64,000 bases of DNA from Splendidivirga corallicola (lineage in GTDB: Bacteria > Bacteroidota > Bacteroidia > Cytophagales > Cyclobacteriaceae): assembly GCA_030442035.1 (NCBI GenBank), contig JAUJEA010000001.1, positions 713,559 through 777,558 of the forward strand. Direction: 5' to 3'. Each line of letters starts with the position of its first letter. Position 1 is the first letter of the stretch. A model generated the notes under the pieces. The model made no database searches and was not told the DNA's origin. It saw only the letters and a list, made by a program, of their open reading frames with translations. The position numbers and the translations under genes were made by a program. Shown here in pieces: positions 35,022 to 44,278 of this stretch.

Positions 35022-36599
35022 TTATTTCTTATCCCACCAAACTTTGGTGTTATTCTTATCTGCGCCAGACAGAAGTCCGATAGCTTTTTCAACTTCAGGT
35101 CCGTTGGTGGTAAATTCACCAGACACAAAGACCATTCTCCTTACAACATCAGCTATGCCAACATCAGGATTATCCGAGGCGGATCTGGCATATTGTCTGG
35201 GATAACCTGTTCTTCTTAATTCGGCCCATGCTTCCCAGCCATTAGGGTATAGCGCTAACCATTTCTGTGTAATGATTTGCTCTAGTCTTCGTTCCAATGA
35301 TCCTCCTGCATCATACGCAACCGGAATATCTGTTAACGGATCTGTTCCCGGAGCATATGGAACTGGAGTTGCAGTACTGGCAATATAGGCATCGACATCA
35401 CCTTCTGCAGCATTTTCCTGCATGGAAAGTCGAATTCCTTCTTCATAGAAATCCTGCTCCGTACCTCCCATATTCCAACCGACTAAGGCGCCTTCAGCTC
35501 TAAGGAATGCAACTTCAGAAGCTCTCAGTACCACGAGTGGCGGATTTGATCCTCCTCGTGCATCGTTAAGGAACCTAGTTGCGACATCTGAGTTTAGATC
35601 ATTTTGACTTACACCCAAAGCCACTTGCGTCTGTCCGTTCAGTAAACCTTCATAAGGATTACTATCTCCATCAGAGTCACCGGAAACAGCCGGGCTGAAA
35701 TAGGTGGGCAATCGAGGGTCATCATAACCCTTCAGGACACTTTCCATGGCAGCACTCATTCTGAATTCACCCCAGTTGGTAATCGTTGTGAGTGGATTTC
35801 TATTCTGGCCATCAACTGCCACTTGTGCTTCATCGGAAATGCTTTCAATTACGCCATCAGCAACGGCTTTTTCAGCTTCTGCCTGCGCCTTAGCAGGATC
35901 TGCATATCTGATTCTCATGGCAAGACGTAACCTAAGGCTATTGGCAAATCTTAGCCATTTAGCAGCATCACCACCATAAACTCTGTCATCACTAGGGAAA
36001 ATTGCCGCACTTGTATTCGCTTTTAATACACTTACAGCCTCATCTAATGTAGTAAAGAAATCATTATAGATGTCCTGTTGACTATCATAGGGTACAGTAA
36101 TGTTCGCTTGCTCAAAATCAACATTGCCATAAGAAGAATAAATAACAGGTCCCCAATAATCTGTCATTCTATGATAACCATGAACACGCCAGATTTTGGC
36201 TACAGCATTTAATGCATCTTCACCGGCTTGCTCGGAAAGATCTTCCACCAATTTAATTTGCGGTGCCGCCTGGCCGTAGAAAGAACTCCAAGCAAGATCT
36301 GCCCATCTACCTACCTGAGTATACCGGTCGGATGGGAAGTTTACAGCTGTGGTAGCATAATACTGACACCAGAGATCCGAAAATAGATTTTGAGAAATTT
36401 GAAATCTCCAATGAAGACCATTCAAAGAAGTATATTGTGATTGAGCGAATGCCTGTCCCAATACAGAAGGGTTTTCAACAAGAAAATCCTCAGTCAAAAC
36501 ACGCGGATTTGTATTCGTTTCCTCGAAATTATCCGTACATCCATTAAAGCCCGCAACTACTAAAGTTGCTACTAGTATGTTATAAATTACTTTTTTCAT
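35022..36599 (-). CDS. SusD/RagB-family nutrient-binding lipoprotein
   Basis: 525 residues. The signal peptide ends at GFNGC (lipidated Cys near 21). The helical TPR-rich SusD fold is shown by NFEETNTNPRV at the start, ADLAWSSFYGQAAPQIKLVED about 95-115 and the C-terminal WLALYPNGWEAWAELRRTGYPR. It is the SusD-like type with the short N-terminal linker. It sits over the SusC barrel and helps capture substrate outside the cell. It is 33 bp downstream of the susC-like gene and followed by a hairpin. Confidence 0.95.
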   Translation of the reverse strand: MKKVIYNILVATLVVAGFNGCTDNFEETNTNPRVLTEDFLVENPSVLGQAFAQSQYTSLNGLHWRFQISQNLFSDLWCQYYATTAVNFPSDRYTQVGRWADLAWSSFYGQAAPQIKLVEDLSEQAGEDALNAVAKIWRVHGYHRMTDYWGPVIYSSYGNVDFEQANITVPYDSQQDIYNDFFTTLDEAVSVLKANTSAAIFPSDDRVYGGDAAKWLRFANSLRLRLAMRIRYADPAKAQAEAEKAVADGVIESISDEAQVAVDGQNRNPLTTITNWGEFRMSAAMESVLKGYDDPRLPTYFSPAVSGDSDGDSNPYEGLLNGQTQVALGVSQNDLNSDVATRFLNDARGGSNPPLVVLRASEVAFLRAEGALVGWNMGGTEQDFYEEGIRLSMQENAAEGDVDAYIASTATPVPYAPGTDPLTDIPVAYDAGGSLERRLEQIITQKWLALYPNGWEAWAELRRTGYPRQYARSASDNPDVGIADVVRRMVFVSGEFTTNGPEVEKAIGLLSGADKNNTKVWWDKK

Positions 36600-36632
36600 A
36601 AGGCTAAATTCAACTTTAAAGTATTAACCGAT

Positions 36633-39600
36633 TTACAAACCAAGTTTTATATTAAATCCAAAACTTCTCGAAGTAGGTGGTGCAAAGTTTTCAAAACCTA
36701 CTGCAGCCACATTCGCGCTCGAAATCACGTCAGGATCAAGTATTTCTGCCTTGTTTGAAAGGAAAAAGAGGTTTCTGCCAACCAAGGAGAATTTCACTCT
36801 TTTAAATGGAGTTTTACTAAGGACAGACGCAGGAAGCTCATAGCCAAGGGCAATTTCTCTCATTCTTACATTGGAAGCATCTCGGACAAAGGCCTCACCA
36901 GTGGGTGAATTTCTACCACCAAGGGCAGTCCAAAGTGTTTCAGCATTTACAGAGACGTTATTTGGTGTTTCGGTTCCGTTTCCGTCAGCATCAGCTAAAA
37001 CCGCTGTTTCTCCACCAAATATATTTTGACCGAATACAAGCGTTCCATCTCTTCCCTGAGCTGTAATTTCAGTCAAACCATCTGCTGCAAGAATAGCATC
37101 TGTGAAGGAAACTAGGTTACCTCCTTGTCGTATGTCTATCAAGAAAGTAGCTGAAAAGTTCTTGTATTGGAAAGAGTTAAAAATACCTCCTAACCAATCA
37201 GGATTATAGTTTCCAATAATTTCAGTAAGCCCTGCAGTACGTAAAGGTACACCAGTGTTAGGATCAACCAATACTCTTCCCTGGCTATCTCTTTCGAAAC
37301 CTCTGGATACAATGTTACCAAAGGGTTCTCCAAGATCCAGTCTGTTGGTACCTAAGAAGCCACTTCCGTTAGGTGCACCTAAATTAAATACATCCGACTG
37401 CCCAAATAGTTCTTTCACTTCACTGGTATTCTTAGAGTAGTTCACCGTAATATCCCAGGTAAAATCACTTGTTTGTAAAGGTGTTCCAGTCAATACCAGC
37501 TCAATACCCTTGTTCTCTATATCCCCGCCATTCAACAATCTTTGAGAAGCATTGGCGCCAATAGCCAGGTTTTCAGTGAATATCTGATCATTGGTATTTG
37601 TTTTATAATAGGTAAAGTCAATTCCCAATCGATCCTCAAAAAGTCGGAGATCAAAACCAACATCTATTGATTTGGTTCTTTCAGGTTTTAAGTTGTCCAA
37701 TGGAAGTAAACCTCCCAGTGTAAGGAATCCACCTGAAGCAGTAACCAATCTTGATAGTCTAAATGGACTTGTATCTCCGCCTGACTCTGCATAGTTGACT
37801 CTTAGTTTGGCAAAAGATATAATTTCAGGAAGTGAAACCAAATCGCTCAACACAGCTGACAATCCAAAGGAAGGATATGTAAAGCGGTGTGGTGAGGGCA
37901 GCGTTGAACTCCAGTCTCCACGCCATGTAGCATCAAGGAAAAGTGCCCCTTTCCAACCTATTTGACCAAAGCCATATAGCGAGTTCACATCTCTTCTGAA
38001 AATTGTTTCTGAAGCTGTGAGGTTCTGGGCATTTCCTATGGCAAAAAGATTAGGAACGTTCAATCCACCATTATTGGTACTAACTCCATTTCTTCTTTCT
38101 TGTCTCAAGTTACCTCCAACATTGATGTTGTAAGTAAACTCTCCGGATTCCCCGGCATACTGCGCTAGAAATTCATGATTCCATTCGTAAGACTGGCTGG
38201 AATTAATGCTGTAATTCCCTGTTTGCGCAATAATATATGTGTCGTTGTGCCATCTGTTTTCCCTGAATATGTTGGTTCTGTCAATGGCAGATCTGGCCAA
38301 TAATTTCAAGCCGTCAACGATCTCATATTCCAAAGAAGCAAACCCTAATACCCTGTCATCGATGATATCATTCAGGTTTCTGTTTACCGTCCAGTAAGGA
38401 TTGGCACCACCATTGTCTAATGGTAACCAGAAATTCTGCCTGGCATTTCCTGCAGCATCAATGTACTCAAAAGCGCTCGCCTGGGCATTGCTGACATTCC
38501 TTGGAAGCCGGTAGGCATGCCTGTTAGGATTATCAAAAGCTTCTCCGGTAGCAAGTTGATTTGAGACTTGCGATCTGATAAAATTAACTTTTCCATTGAA
38601 AGTCAGTTTGTCAGTCAGCTTGTTTTCTACCCTCAAATTGAAATTATGTCGGGTCAATTCATTGTTAGGTATTACACCTTCCTTATCATCAAAGGTATAA
38701 GAAAAGTAAGTTGTTCCTTTTTCTCCACCCGCTGAAATAGCAACGCTTGTAGACAAGCTTTTACCAGTTTGATAAAAATCCTTGACATTATCGGAATAAG
38801 CAGTGTATGGAATGGTTGATCCAGCCAGCGCAGGGTCCGGAGACCAGTTAGCTACCTGACTTCCATTTAAACTTGGACCCCAACTGAAAGTAGAAGCAGG
38901 AACATAAGTACCGGCACTACCTTGTCCAAATTGATTTTGATAGCTGTGCAAAACGAGGGCCTTTTCCGCTGTAAAAGTTTGATTGATGTCTATATTAAAA
39001 CCATCTCTTCCTTTTTTAGTGGAAACTATAACGGCACCATTTTGAGCACGGTTACCATATAGGGCGGCTGCATTCGCACCTTTCAAAACCGAAATACTTT
39101 CAATATCATCTGCACTGATATCACTTAAACCACCGGAAGCTACTACCCCATCAATGATGTAAAGTGGCTCACTATTACCGGAAGTGGAACGCTCACCACG
39201 AAGCACAACCCTGGATTCTCCGCTAACACCACCACTTGACGTGTTGATGGATAATCCTGCTACTTTACCCTGTAGTCCGTTTATTACATCCTGATTTGGT
39301 CTGGCCTCACTTATTGCACCTAATTTTACATTTTGTGTAGAGTAAGTAAGTTCCTTTTTCTCCCTTTCCAAACCAAAAGCAGTCACAACAAGCTCTTCAA
39401 GTTGTCGTATGTCCGCAAGCATTGTAATATTGATGGTAGTCCTTGAACCAACAACTACCTCCTGAGATATATAACCTACAGCACTGTAAACCAGAATCGA
39501 TTCTTCATTAGGAACATTAATAGAATAGTTCCCATCAATGTCAGTTACAGCTCCTGAATTTGTTCCTTTGATTACAATGTTTACTCCGGGAATTCCCTGA

Positions 39601-40037
39601 TTGGTTTCATCGCTAACCTTACCACTTATTGTCTCGAAAGTAATGACTTCCACCGAGGCCCTGGATCTTCTGGGAGCACGGTCTACATTGATTCCAAGGT
39701 TTACCTGTTTAAAATTGAGCCTGGCCTCTCTGGAAATATCTGTTAGAATCTGAGCAACACTTGCATTTTTGTAATTCTTGTTGAGCGCCAATGCGCGGTT
39801 AATGTCTACCTTGCTATAGTTAAATTTGTAATCTGTCTTGGACTCAATAAGGCTGAAAACTTCTACTAACGACGCCTGTTTGAGTTCCAGATCAAGATAA
39901 ACTTCCTTTACGCTTAGCGCTTTTTGTGCATTTATTTCTGTTGCGAGTAATAAATTCACAAATAAGCACTGAAGAAAAATGCCACAAAATGATAATTTCA
40001 TAAGCATTACAATTAGTCGTAATAGTTTTAATTTCAT
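36633..40037 (-). CDS. SusC/RagA-family TonB-linked outer-membrane transporter
   Basis: About 1134 residues. The signal peptide (about 1-40, MKLKLLRL to EINAQK) is followed by an STN domain (about 45-115), a carboxypeptidase regulatory-like domain, a SusC plug (about 200-340) with the RGERSTSGNSEPLYIIDGVV signature and a large beta-barrel ending in SFGFNIKLGL. I used the ATG at 40037; an ATG 14 codons upstream is possible but adds MTMFKCLILK, unlike a signal start. The STN domain links it to the FecR/sigma signalling pair upstream. It is paired with SusD at 35022. Substrate unknown. Confidence 0.93.
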   Translation of the reverse strand: MKLKLLRLIVMLMKLSFCGIFLQCLFVNLLLATEINAQKALSVKEVYLDLELKQASLVEVFSLIESKTDYKFNYSKVDINRALALNKNYKNASVAQILTDISREARLNFKQVNLGINVDRAPRRSRASVEVITFETISGKVSDETNQGIPGVNIVIKGTNSGAVTDIDGNYSINVPNEESILVYSAVGYISQEVVVGSRTTINITMLADIRQLEELVVTAFGLEREKKELTYSTQNVKLGAISEARPNQDVINGLQGKVAGLSINTSSGGVSGESRVVLRGERSTSGNSEPLYIIDGVVASGGLSDISADDIESISVLKGANAAALYGNRAQNGAVIVSTKKGRDGFNIDINQTFTAEKALVLHSYQNQFGQGSAGTYVPASTFSWGPSLNGSQVANWSPDPALAGSTIPYTAYSDNVKDFYQTGKSLSTSVAISAGGEKGTTYFSYTFDDKEGVIPNNELTRHNFNLRVENKLTDKLTFNGKVNFIRSQVSNQLATGEAFDNPNRHAYRLPRNVSNAQASAFEYIDAAGNARQNFWLPLDNGGANPYWTVNRNLNDIIDDRVLGFASLEYEIVDGLKLLARSAIDRTNIFRENRWHNDTYIIAQTGNYSINSSQSYEWNHEFLAQYAGESGEFTYNINVGGNLRQERRNGVSTNNGGLNVPNLFAIGNAQNLTASETIFRRDVNSLYGFGQIGWKGALFLDATWRGDWSSTLPSPHRFTYPSFGLSAVLSDLVSLPEIISFAKLRVNYAESGGDTSPFRLSRLVTASGGFLTLGGLLPLDNLKPERTKSIDVGFDLRLFEDRLGIDFTYYKTNTNDQIFTENLAIGANASQRLLNGGDIENKGIELVLTGTPLQTSDFTWDITVNYSKNTSEVKELFGQSDVFNLGAPNGSGFLGTNRLDLGEPFGNIVSRGFERDSQGRVLVDPNTGVPLRTAGLTEIIGNYNPDWLGGIFNSFQYKNFSATFLIDIRQGGNLVSFTDAILAADGLTEITAQGRDGTLVFGQNIFGGETAVLADADGNGTETPNNVSVNAETLWTALGGRNSPTGEAFVRDASNVRMREIALGYELPASVLSKTPFKRVKFSLVGRNLFFLSNKAEILDPDVISSANVAAVGFENFAPPTSRSFGFNIKLGL

Positions 40038-40079
40038 ACTTTTGTAAAGTTTAAGTATTAAACATTTGAACATTGTCAA

Positions 40080-40122
40080 TGTTTGATCCTGTTTATCGCC
40101 AAATAAATTAGAAGATCAAACA
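40080..40122. promoter_or_regulatory. 9-bp inverted repeat in the susC leader
   Basis: TGTTTGATC (40080-40088) and GATCAAACA (40114-40122) are exact inverted copies with 25 bp between. The pair lies just upstream of the susC start and just downstream of the perfect hairpin at 40139. It could be a protein-binding site or an RNA stem. Function is unknown. Confidence 0.65.
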
Positions 40123-40138
40123 CTTGACGAAATGAATT

Positions 40139-40164
40139 AGTAATACTGCTTCGGCAGTATTACT
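40139..40164. terminator. Perfect 11-bp hairpin between FecR and susC genes
   Basis: AGTAATACTGC and GCAGTATTACT form a perfect stem with a TTCG loop as read on the plus strand and CGAA on the minus strand. The T-run (TTTTTTAT) follows only on the plus strand. For the leftward genes it lacks the T-run, so it may act as an attenuator or RNA-stabilising stem after FecR rather than as a strong terminator. Confidence 0.8.
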
Positions 40165-40200
40165 TTTTTATGGGTTAATCTTTTATCATACAGCTAATGT

Positions 40201-41250
40201 TTAGTTGAAAATTATTTTTACATTCTTTTGATTTATAAAATAGTCAAAGTCCAAAGAGTAGCTCATTCCTTTCAACACATTTTCAAGACTCTCATTTTTG
40301 AACTCTCCGGTGTAATCTTTCTTTGCTTTGTATTGATTCTCGATCTCAAACTCTACATCATACCAAAGCTCAAGTTTATCTACTACTGCATCAAATGAAG
40401 CATCTTTGAAGTATATGATATCATCCTTCCACTGAAACACTTTGTTGTAATCAAAATTAGAAGCTTCAAAACTGTCCTTCTCTGTATTATACGTAATCGA
40501 TTCTCCCGGATCCAAGAAATAATGCGTTTTATCACTTGACGGGATTTCACTGTTTTTAGGATATTTTTTGACCACAACCTTTCCGGATTGCAGCGCAACA
40601 AATACTTCACCGGAATTTGCTCTGCTCGAGACAACAAAAGAGGTTCCCAGTGCTGTGGTACTCAAACCTTTAGAAATTACGGAGAAAGGTCTTCTTTTGT
40701 CCTCTGCTACATCGAAATATGCTTCTCCATGTAACTGAACCTCTCTACTACTATCAGAAAAAAACTTTGGATAGCGAATGGAACTGGCTGAATTCAAAAT
40801 AATTTTTGACCCATCACTTAGGAATACAGTCGTTTTTTGTCCCCGAGTGGTGGTTTTCTCAATCATCTCCATATGGGCAGCTTCCTGAATATTAACAGGA
40901 ACCCTATATTGAAGTATAAGCAGGGAAACCAGAATGGCAAATGAAATAATTGCTGCATATCTAAGGAACAAATGCTTACCAACATCGGAGAACCATTGAT
41001 TCCTTCGACCGGAAGCTGGTTTTATATAAGGATCCGTATCATCCTTAAGTTTCTTCTGCAATTGGCCAAAAAGTTGTTCCGAATCTATTTCACCCTGATA
41101 TGGTATTTCATTTTTATTCCATAAATTATCAAAAGTAGCTTGAAGTGGATCCAAGGAATCCTCTTGCAACTGAGCCCACTGCAGGACTCTTTTCACCTCC
41201 TCCTCAGTACACTCTCCTTCAAAAAAACTACGTAATAGATCTCTGTCCAC
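40201..41250 (-). CDS. FecR-family anti-sigma factor
   Basis: 349 residues starting with GTG at 41250. Residues 1-80 are the cytoplasmic sigma-binding part (DRDLLRSFFEGECTEEEVKRVL), one membrane helix lies near 92-110 (YAAIISFAILVSLLILQY), and the FecR periplasmic domain follows (RGQKTTVFLSDGSKIILNSASS, YFDVAEDKRRPFSVIS cut to core). Its C-terminal part resembles the STN-binding domain (about 270-349). It should hold an ECF sigma factor until SusC signals substrate. It lies upstream of susC; the sigma gene at 43395 is 2.1 kb away rather than adjacent. Confidence 0.93.
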   Translation of the reverse strand: MDRDLLRSFFEGECTEEEVKRVLQWAQLQEDSLDPLQATFDNLWNKNEIPYQGEIDSEQLFGQLQKKLKDDTDPYIKPASGRRNQWFSDVGKHLFLRYAAIISFAILVSLLILQYRVPVNIQEAAHMEMIEKTTTRGQKTTVFLSDGSKIILNSASSIRYPKFFSDSSREVQLHGEAYFDVAEDKRRPFSVISKGLSTTALGTSFVVSSRANSGEVFVALQSGKVVVKKYPKNSEIPSSDKTHYFLDPGESITYNTEKDSFEASNFDYNKVFQWKDDIIYFKDASFDAVVDKLELWYDVEFEIENQYKAKKDYTGEFKNESLENVLKGMSYSLDFDYFINQKNVKIIFN

Positions 41251-41878
41251 AATGTTTTTTTATTTATTCTCTCTTATTATATATTGCCACAAACACATCG
41301 ATTTACTTACTCTCTTTTGATTTTTTTTAGAAAAATTTTGAAAGTATTTAAATGAAAAATAAACAAGCTTCTGATATACAGTTATTTAACCTCCATAAAA
41401 AAGCCCTCGCTACAGTAATAAGTAGCAAGAATTTAGTATAAAGACTAATAACATATAGGTTTAAGCCCGGCAATTTTTTTCTTTAATCTTGAGTCTTTTA
41501 TCCAAAATCTTGACTAAACAAGGCAATGAGCCTTTCTAAAAATATCAAATGATACTTTTTTAGAACCGACTACCGCTTGGTCATGATAATCCCTAAATAA
41601 TAATGAATTGAATCGTTGCTGGTTTTGTGGTCCCTGGCTTAATTGATTTGATGTTATTGAGCTATTATACCCAAGCATCGTTATGAGGGAGCACTTGTGA
41701 GAAATCACTTTTGGCTGAAAAAGCAGATAATCCCACTAAAGTAAAAAAAGTAACTGGATCAGTTTACGATCAAATCTAACGGTCAAAGTAAAAAATATTC
41801 AAAAAGCTGTGTTTTCACCAGATTTCCAAATTTCAATTTTTCTCGAAATATATGAAAGCAGAGCTTAATCAAGGATAC
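41251..41878. other. 628-bp spacer upstream of the FecR gene
   Basis: I see no recognisable gene, RNA or terminator. A 64-codon minus-strand frame (41514-41708) has no recognisable family and is not supported by codon use or context. The segment may be relic DNA of the insertion that separated the sigma and FecR genes, and should contain the FecR promoter near 41251-41340. Confidence 0.6.
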
Positions 41879-42730
41879 CTACTGATCAAATTGTTTAAAA
41901 TATTCGACCGGTAAAGTCCATGTTTTATTCTTGAATTTACTCTTAAAGAACCCAAAATGGCCAATCTTTTCCTCACCGAAATCCAGAGGTTTTATTTGCT
42001 CATAGGTAGTCTTGGCATTGCAATAATAACTCATCAGGGCTTTTGTCGCTTTTGCTGGAGCAAGGAGCCGGTCGTCTTCCATATTCACAAAGTGCATAGG
42101 TAACTTAAGATCAGCAAATTTCTTTATAATCTCAGGATCATCTTGCAGCACACCTTTCGGATGTATTCCCCAACTTCTCCATTCTCTGGCTACTCCTTTA
42201 TGCAAATGATGTCCATTTCCCATAGTCCAGCCTGGTAAATAACCGTAAAGAGAAGTCAATACAGGAACCATAAAGTTCCAAAAAATCAATACCAGTATTT
42301 TTTCCTTTCCGGACCAGTAATGGTATGAAGCGGTTTGTGACCCCACCAAATAGGCTGCCTCTATTGCTTCGGCATTAAAAGCCATAGGAAAAATCTGTCC
42401 TGCTACGCTATGCCCAATCAGAAAAAGCTTTTCATAATAGTTCCGGGCCCATTCAATCACACTCGCCAGGTCTTTAGATCCCCAATCGCTCATGAATATC
42501 TCCACCTTATTCGAATTTTTGGAAACTGACCTGCCTAAACCCCGGTAATCAAAAGTAATTACATCCATGCCCTGTTGAGCAACATGATAAGAAAATTTAT
42601 GATAGAAACTTTGTGGGACGGCTGTGGCGGAACTAATAATAACAAGCGCTTTTTTCTTCTCTCCTTCACTAAATAAAGTCGCCGTTAAATTACAGTCATC
42701 CACTGTATTGATGGTCACTATTTCTATCAT
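41879..42730 (-). CDS. Alpha/beta hydrolase
   Basis: 283 residues of the alpha/beta-hydrolase fold: ATLFSEGEKKKALVIISSA about 11-29, FDYRGLGRS about 58-66, and the nucleophile elbow LIGHSVAG about 97-104 with Ser as nucleophile. The late GEEKIGHFGFFK holds the likely catalytic histidine. No signal peptide is seen. It could act on esters, lactones or acyl groups; the substrate cannot be named. It lies between the sigma gene and FecR gene of the SusCD system, next to a decayed dehydrogenase, and is not a usual member of that arrangement. Confidence 0.87.
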   Translation of the reverse strand: MIEIVTINTVDDCNLTATLFSEGEKKKALVIISSATAVPQSFYHKFSYHVAQQGMDVITFDYRGLGRSVSKNSNKVEIFMSDWGSKDLASVIEWARNYYEKLFLIGHSVAGQIFPMAFNAEAIEAAYLVGSQTASYHYWSGKEKILVLIFWNFMVPVLTSLYGYLPGWTMGNGHHLHKGVAREWRSWGIHPKGVLQDDPEIIKKFADLKLPMHFVNMEDDRLLAPAKATKALMSYYCNAKTTYEQIKPLDFGEEKIGHFGFFKSKFKNKTWTLPVEYFKQFDQ

Positions 42731-42759
42731 TCCTTGTTTATTTTATATGAAATTGAACG

Positions 42760-43321
42760 TTAATTGCTGTTGCTTAATATTATTTTTCCGAAATGTTTGT
42801 TTTCTTCCATTCGATCAAAAGCCGATTGAACTCCGGCCATTGGAAAAACAAAATCAATGATAGGTCTGATACGATATTTATTGACAAAATCGAGCATTGC
42901 CATGAATTCCGGATCAGCTCCCATTGTTGTTCCCAAAATGGATAGTGGTTTCAAGAAGATCATTTGTGGGTTTAGTTTTCAGTATTTCCTACCTTTCTTC
43001 CAAATAAAACAAGGCGTCCCTCAGGCAATGCCAACTTCACTAAATTACTTGACCCTTCTCCAGCAGCGCTGTAGACGATTACATTGAAGCTATTCACTTT
43101 TTTCCTGAGTTCTTTTTCCCAATGATTTAAGTGATAATTTACACCATCCCTGGCTCCCAAACTAATGGCCTTGAAAATCTTTTCATCTGAGCCGGAAGTA
43201 ACACAGTGTGTTACCTCCATGGGCAAGTGAAAGTTGTAGTGCCACGAGTACCCCCACCAATTCCGGTGATCAACAATTTATCACTTTTTTTTAGATTGGT
43301 TTTTGTAAAAAGAGTTATACG
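42760..43321 (-). pseudogene. Decayed zinc-type alcohol dehydrogenase/quinone oxidoreductase
   Basis: Three frames together recall the Rossmann half of a medium-chain dehydrogenase: TNLKKSDKLLITGIGGG (43253-43321), then after a frame change VTHCVTSGSDEKIFKAISLG and GRLVLFGRKVG (43226-42972), then after a stop and another frame change SILGTTMGADPEF and KHFGKIILSNSN (42963-42760). The N-terminal GroES-like half is missing. With at least two frame changes, a stop and a lost domain, it cannot make a working enzyme. Its remains separate the sigma and FecR genes. Confidence 0.8.
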
Positions 43322-43394
43322 AAAATAAGTTTCCTCTGAATAGAACTATTTGAAAACAAGAAGTGATTATGACTTACCTGAAATGAATCAATAT

Positions 43395-43976
43395 CTATTC
43401 ATTTCCGGTTCTGCGTTTAATGTCAGAGTTGATATGTTCTTTTTCGAGGTGTTCGCGAACCGCCTTTGTCGCTTTATACAAATGGCTTTCCACCGTACGT
43501 TTGGATATTTTCAATTTATCAGCAATTTCATCATTAGAGAGTCCATGCTGCTTGCTCAACATGAAAATTTGCTTTCTTTTTTCAGGAAGGTTGTTCAATC
43601 CGATATGTGAATAAGCTTCCAGATCGGAAAAAATAATGTAGTCCTCCGTATTGTTATCAACACTTCCCTTAAGCTTATCAAGGAATAGATCCAGAGAAAT
43701 GTTATTGATATTTTTCCTTATTTTTTTTAGTACCAGTCGTTTACTGATGATTAATAAAAAAGCATTAATGGAATTTTCAGACCGTAGTCTTTCTCTCTTC
43801 TCCCAAATAAAGAGAAATACTTCCTGAACAACTTCTTCAGCATCCTCAGCCTGAAGTCCCATCTTCCTGGAAACACTGTAAATCTTTTGATGATAAGTAT
43901 CGAACAACTTACGAAAAGATTTTCTACAGCCACCCTTCAGCTTTTCTACCAGCCTTTTTTCATATGAATCTTCCAA
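43395..43976 (-). CDS. RNA polymerase sigma-70 factor, ECF type (SusCD-FecR system)
   Basis: 193 residues with sigma region 2 (about 20-90, DAEEVVQEVFLFIWEKRERL) and region 4 (about 130-185, HGLSNDEIADKLKISKRTVE, the -35 recognition helix). The start appears to be TTG at 43976, since the frame is closed just upstream and no ATG is near. It is very likely the partner of the FecR at 40201, although two other genes lie between. It should direct transcription of the SusCD operon when FecR releases it. Confidence 0.92.
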   Translation of the reverse strand: MEDSYEKRLVEKLKGGCRKSFRKLFDTYHQKIYSVSRKMGLQAEDAEEVVQEVFLFIWEKRERLRSENSINAFLLIISKRLVLKKIRKNINNISLDLFLDKLKGSVDNNTEDYIIFSDLEAYSHIGLNNLPEKRKQIFMLSKQHGLSNDEIADKLKISKRTVESHLYKATKAVREHLEKEHINSDIKRRTGNE

Positions 43977-44278
43977 TTCTTGCCACTTATTTACGATTCA
44001 TAAAGTTATTTGAGAGTGGGATGACCAATACCATTCAATCCCCTCTTTTACACAAAGTATTAAAATTAATAAAAAGTTCAAACTAAAACTTACATGATTC
44101 GAATTTTCCAAAGCTTCTTGGCCTGGCCATATTTAGAAAAAAAATATTGTCCAAAAACACTAGAAGCTTCTAAAAAAGATCAAATACTCTTGATTTACCA
44201 TCTTCATCGATTGAGTTTTGTTTGGTTCGGGCTATGAAAGTTGTGTGTCTTAAATCACTAAAAAAGTAAAATCTTACA
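43977..44278. other. 302-bp spacer with a 12-bp palindrome
   Basis: No coding frame or RNA is recognised. It contains a perfect palindrome TAGAAGCTTCTA at 44161-44172 and a related AAGCTTCTTGG at 44111. It should hold the promoter of the minus-strand sigma gene. The haloperoxidase-like gene at 44279 ends here. Confidence 0.6.

Noticed and set aside
41514-41708. 64-codon minus-strand frame in an otherwise empty spacer
   Set aside because: No family, no coupling to neighbours; kept only as a note in the spacer entry.
44161-44172. 12-bp palindrome TAGAAGCTTCTA as an operator
   Set aside because: Single site without a nearby regulator; kept only as a note.
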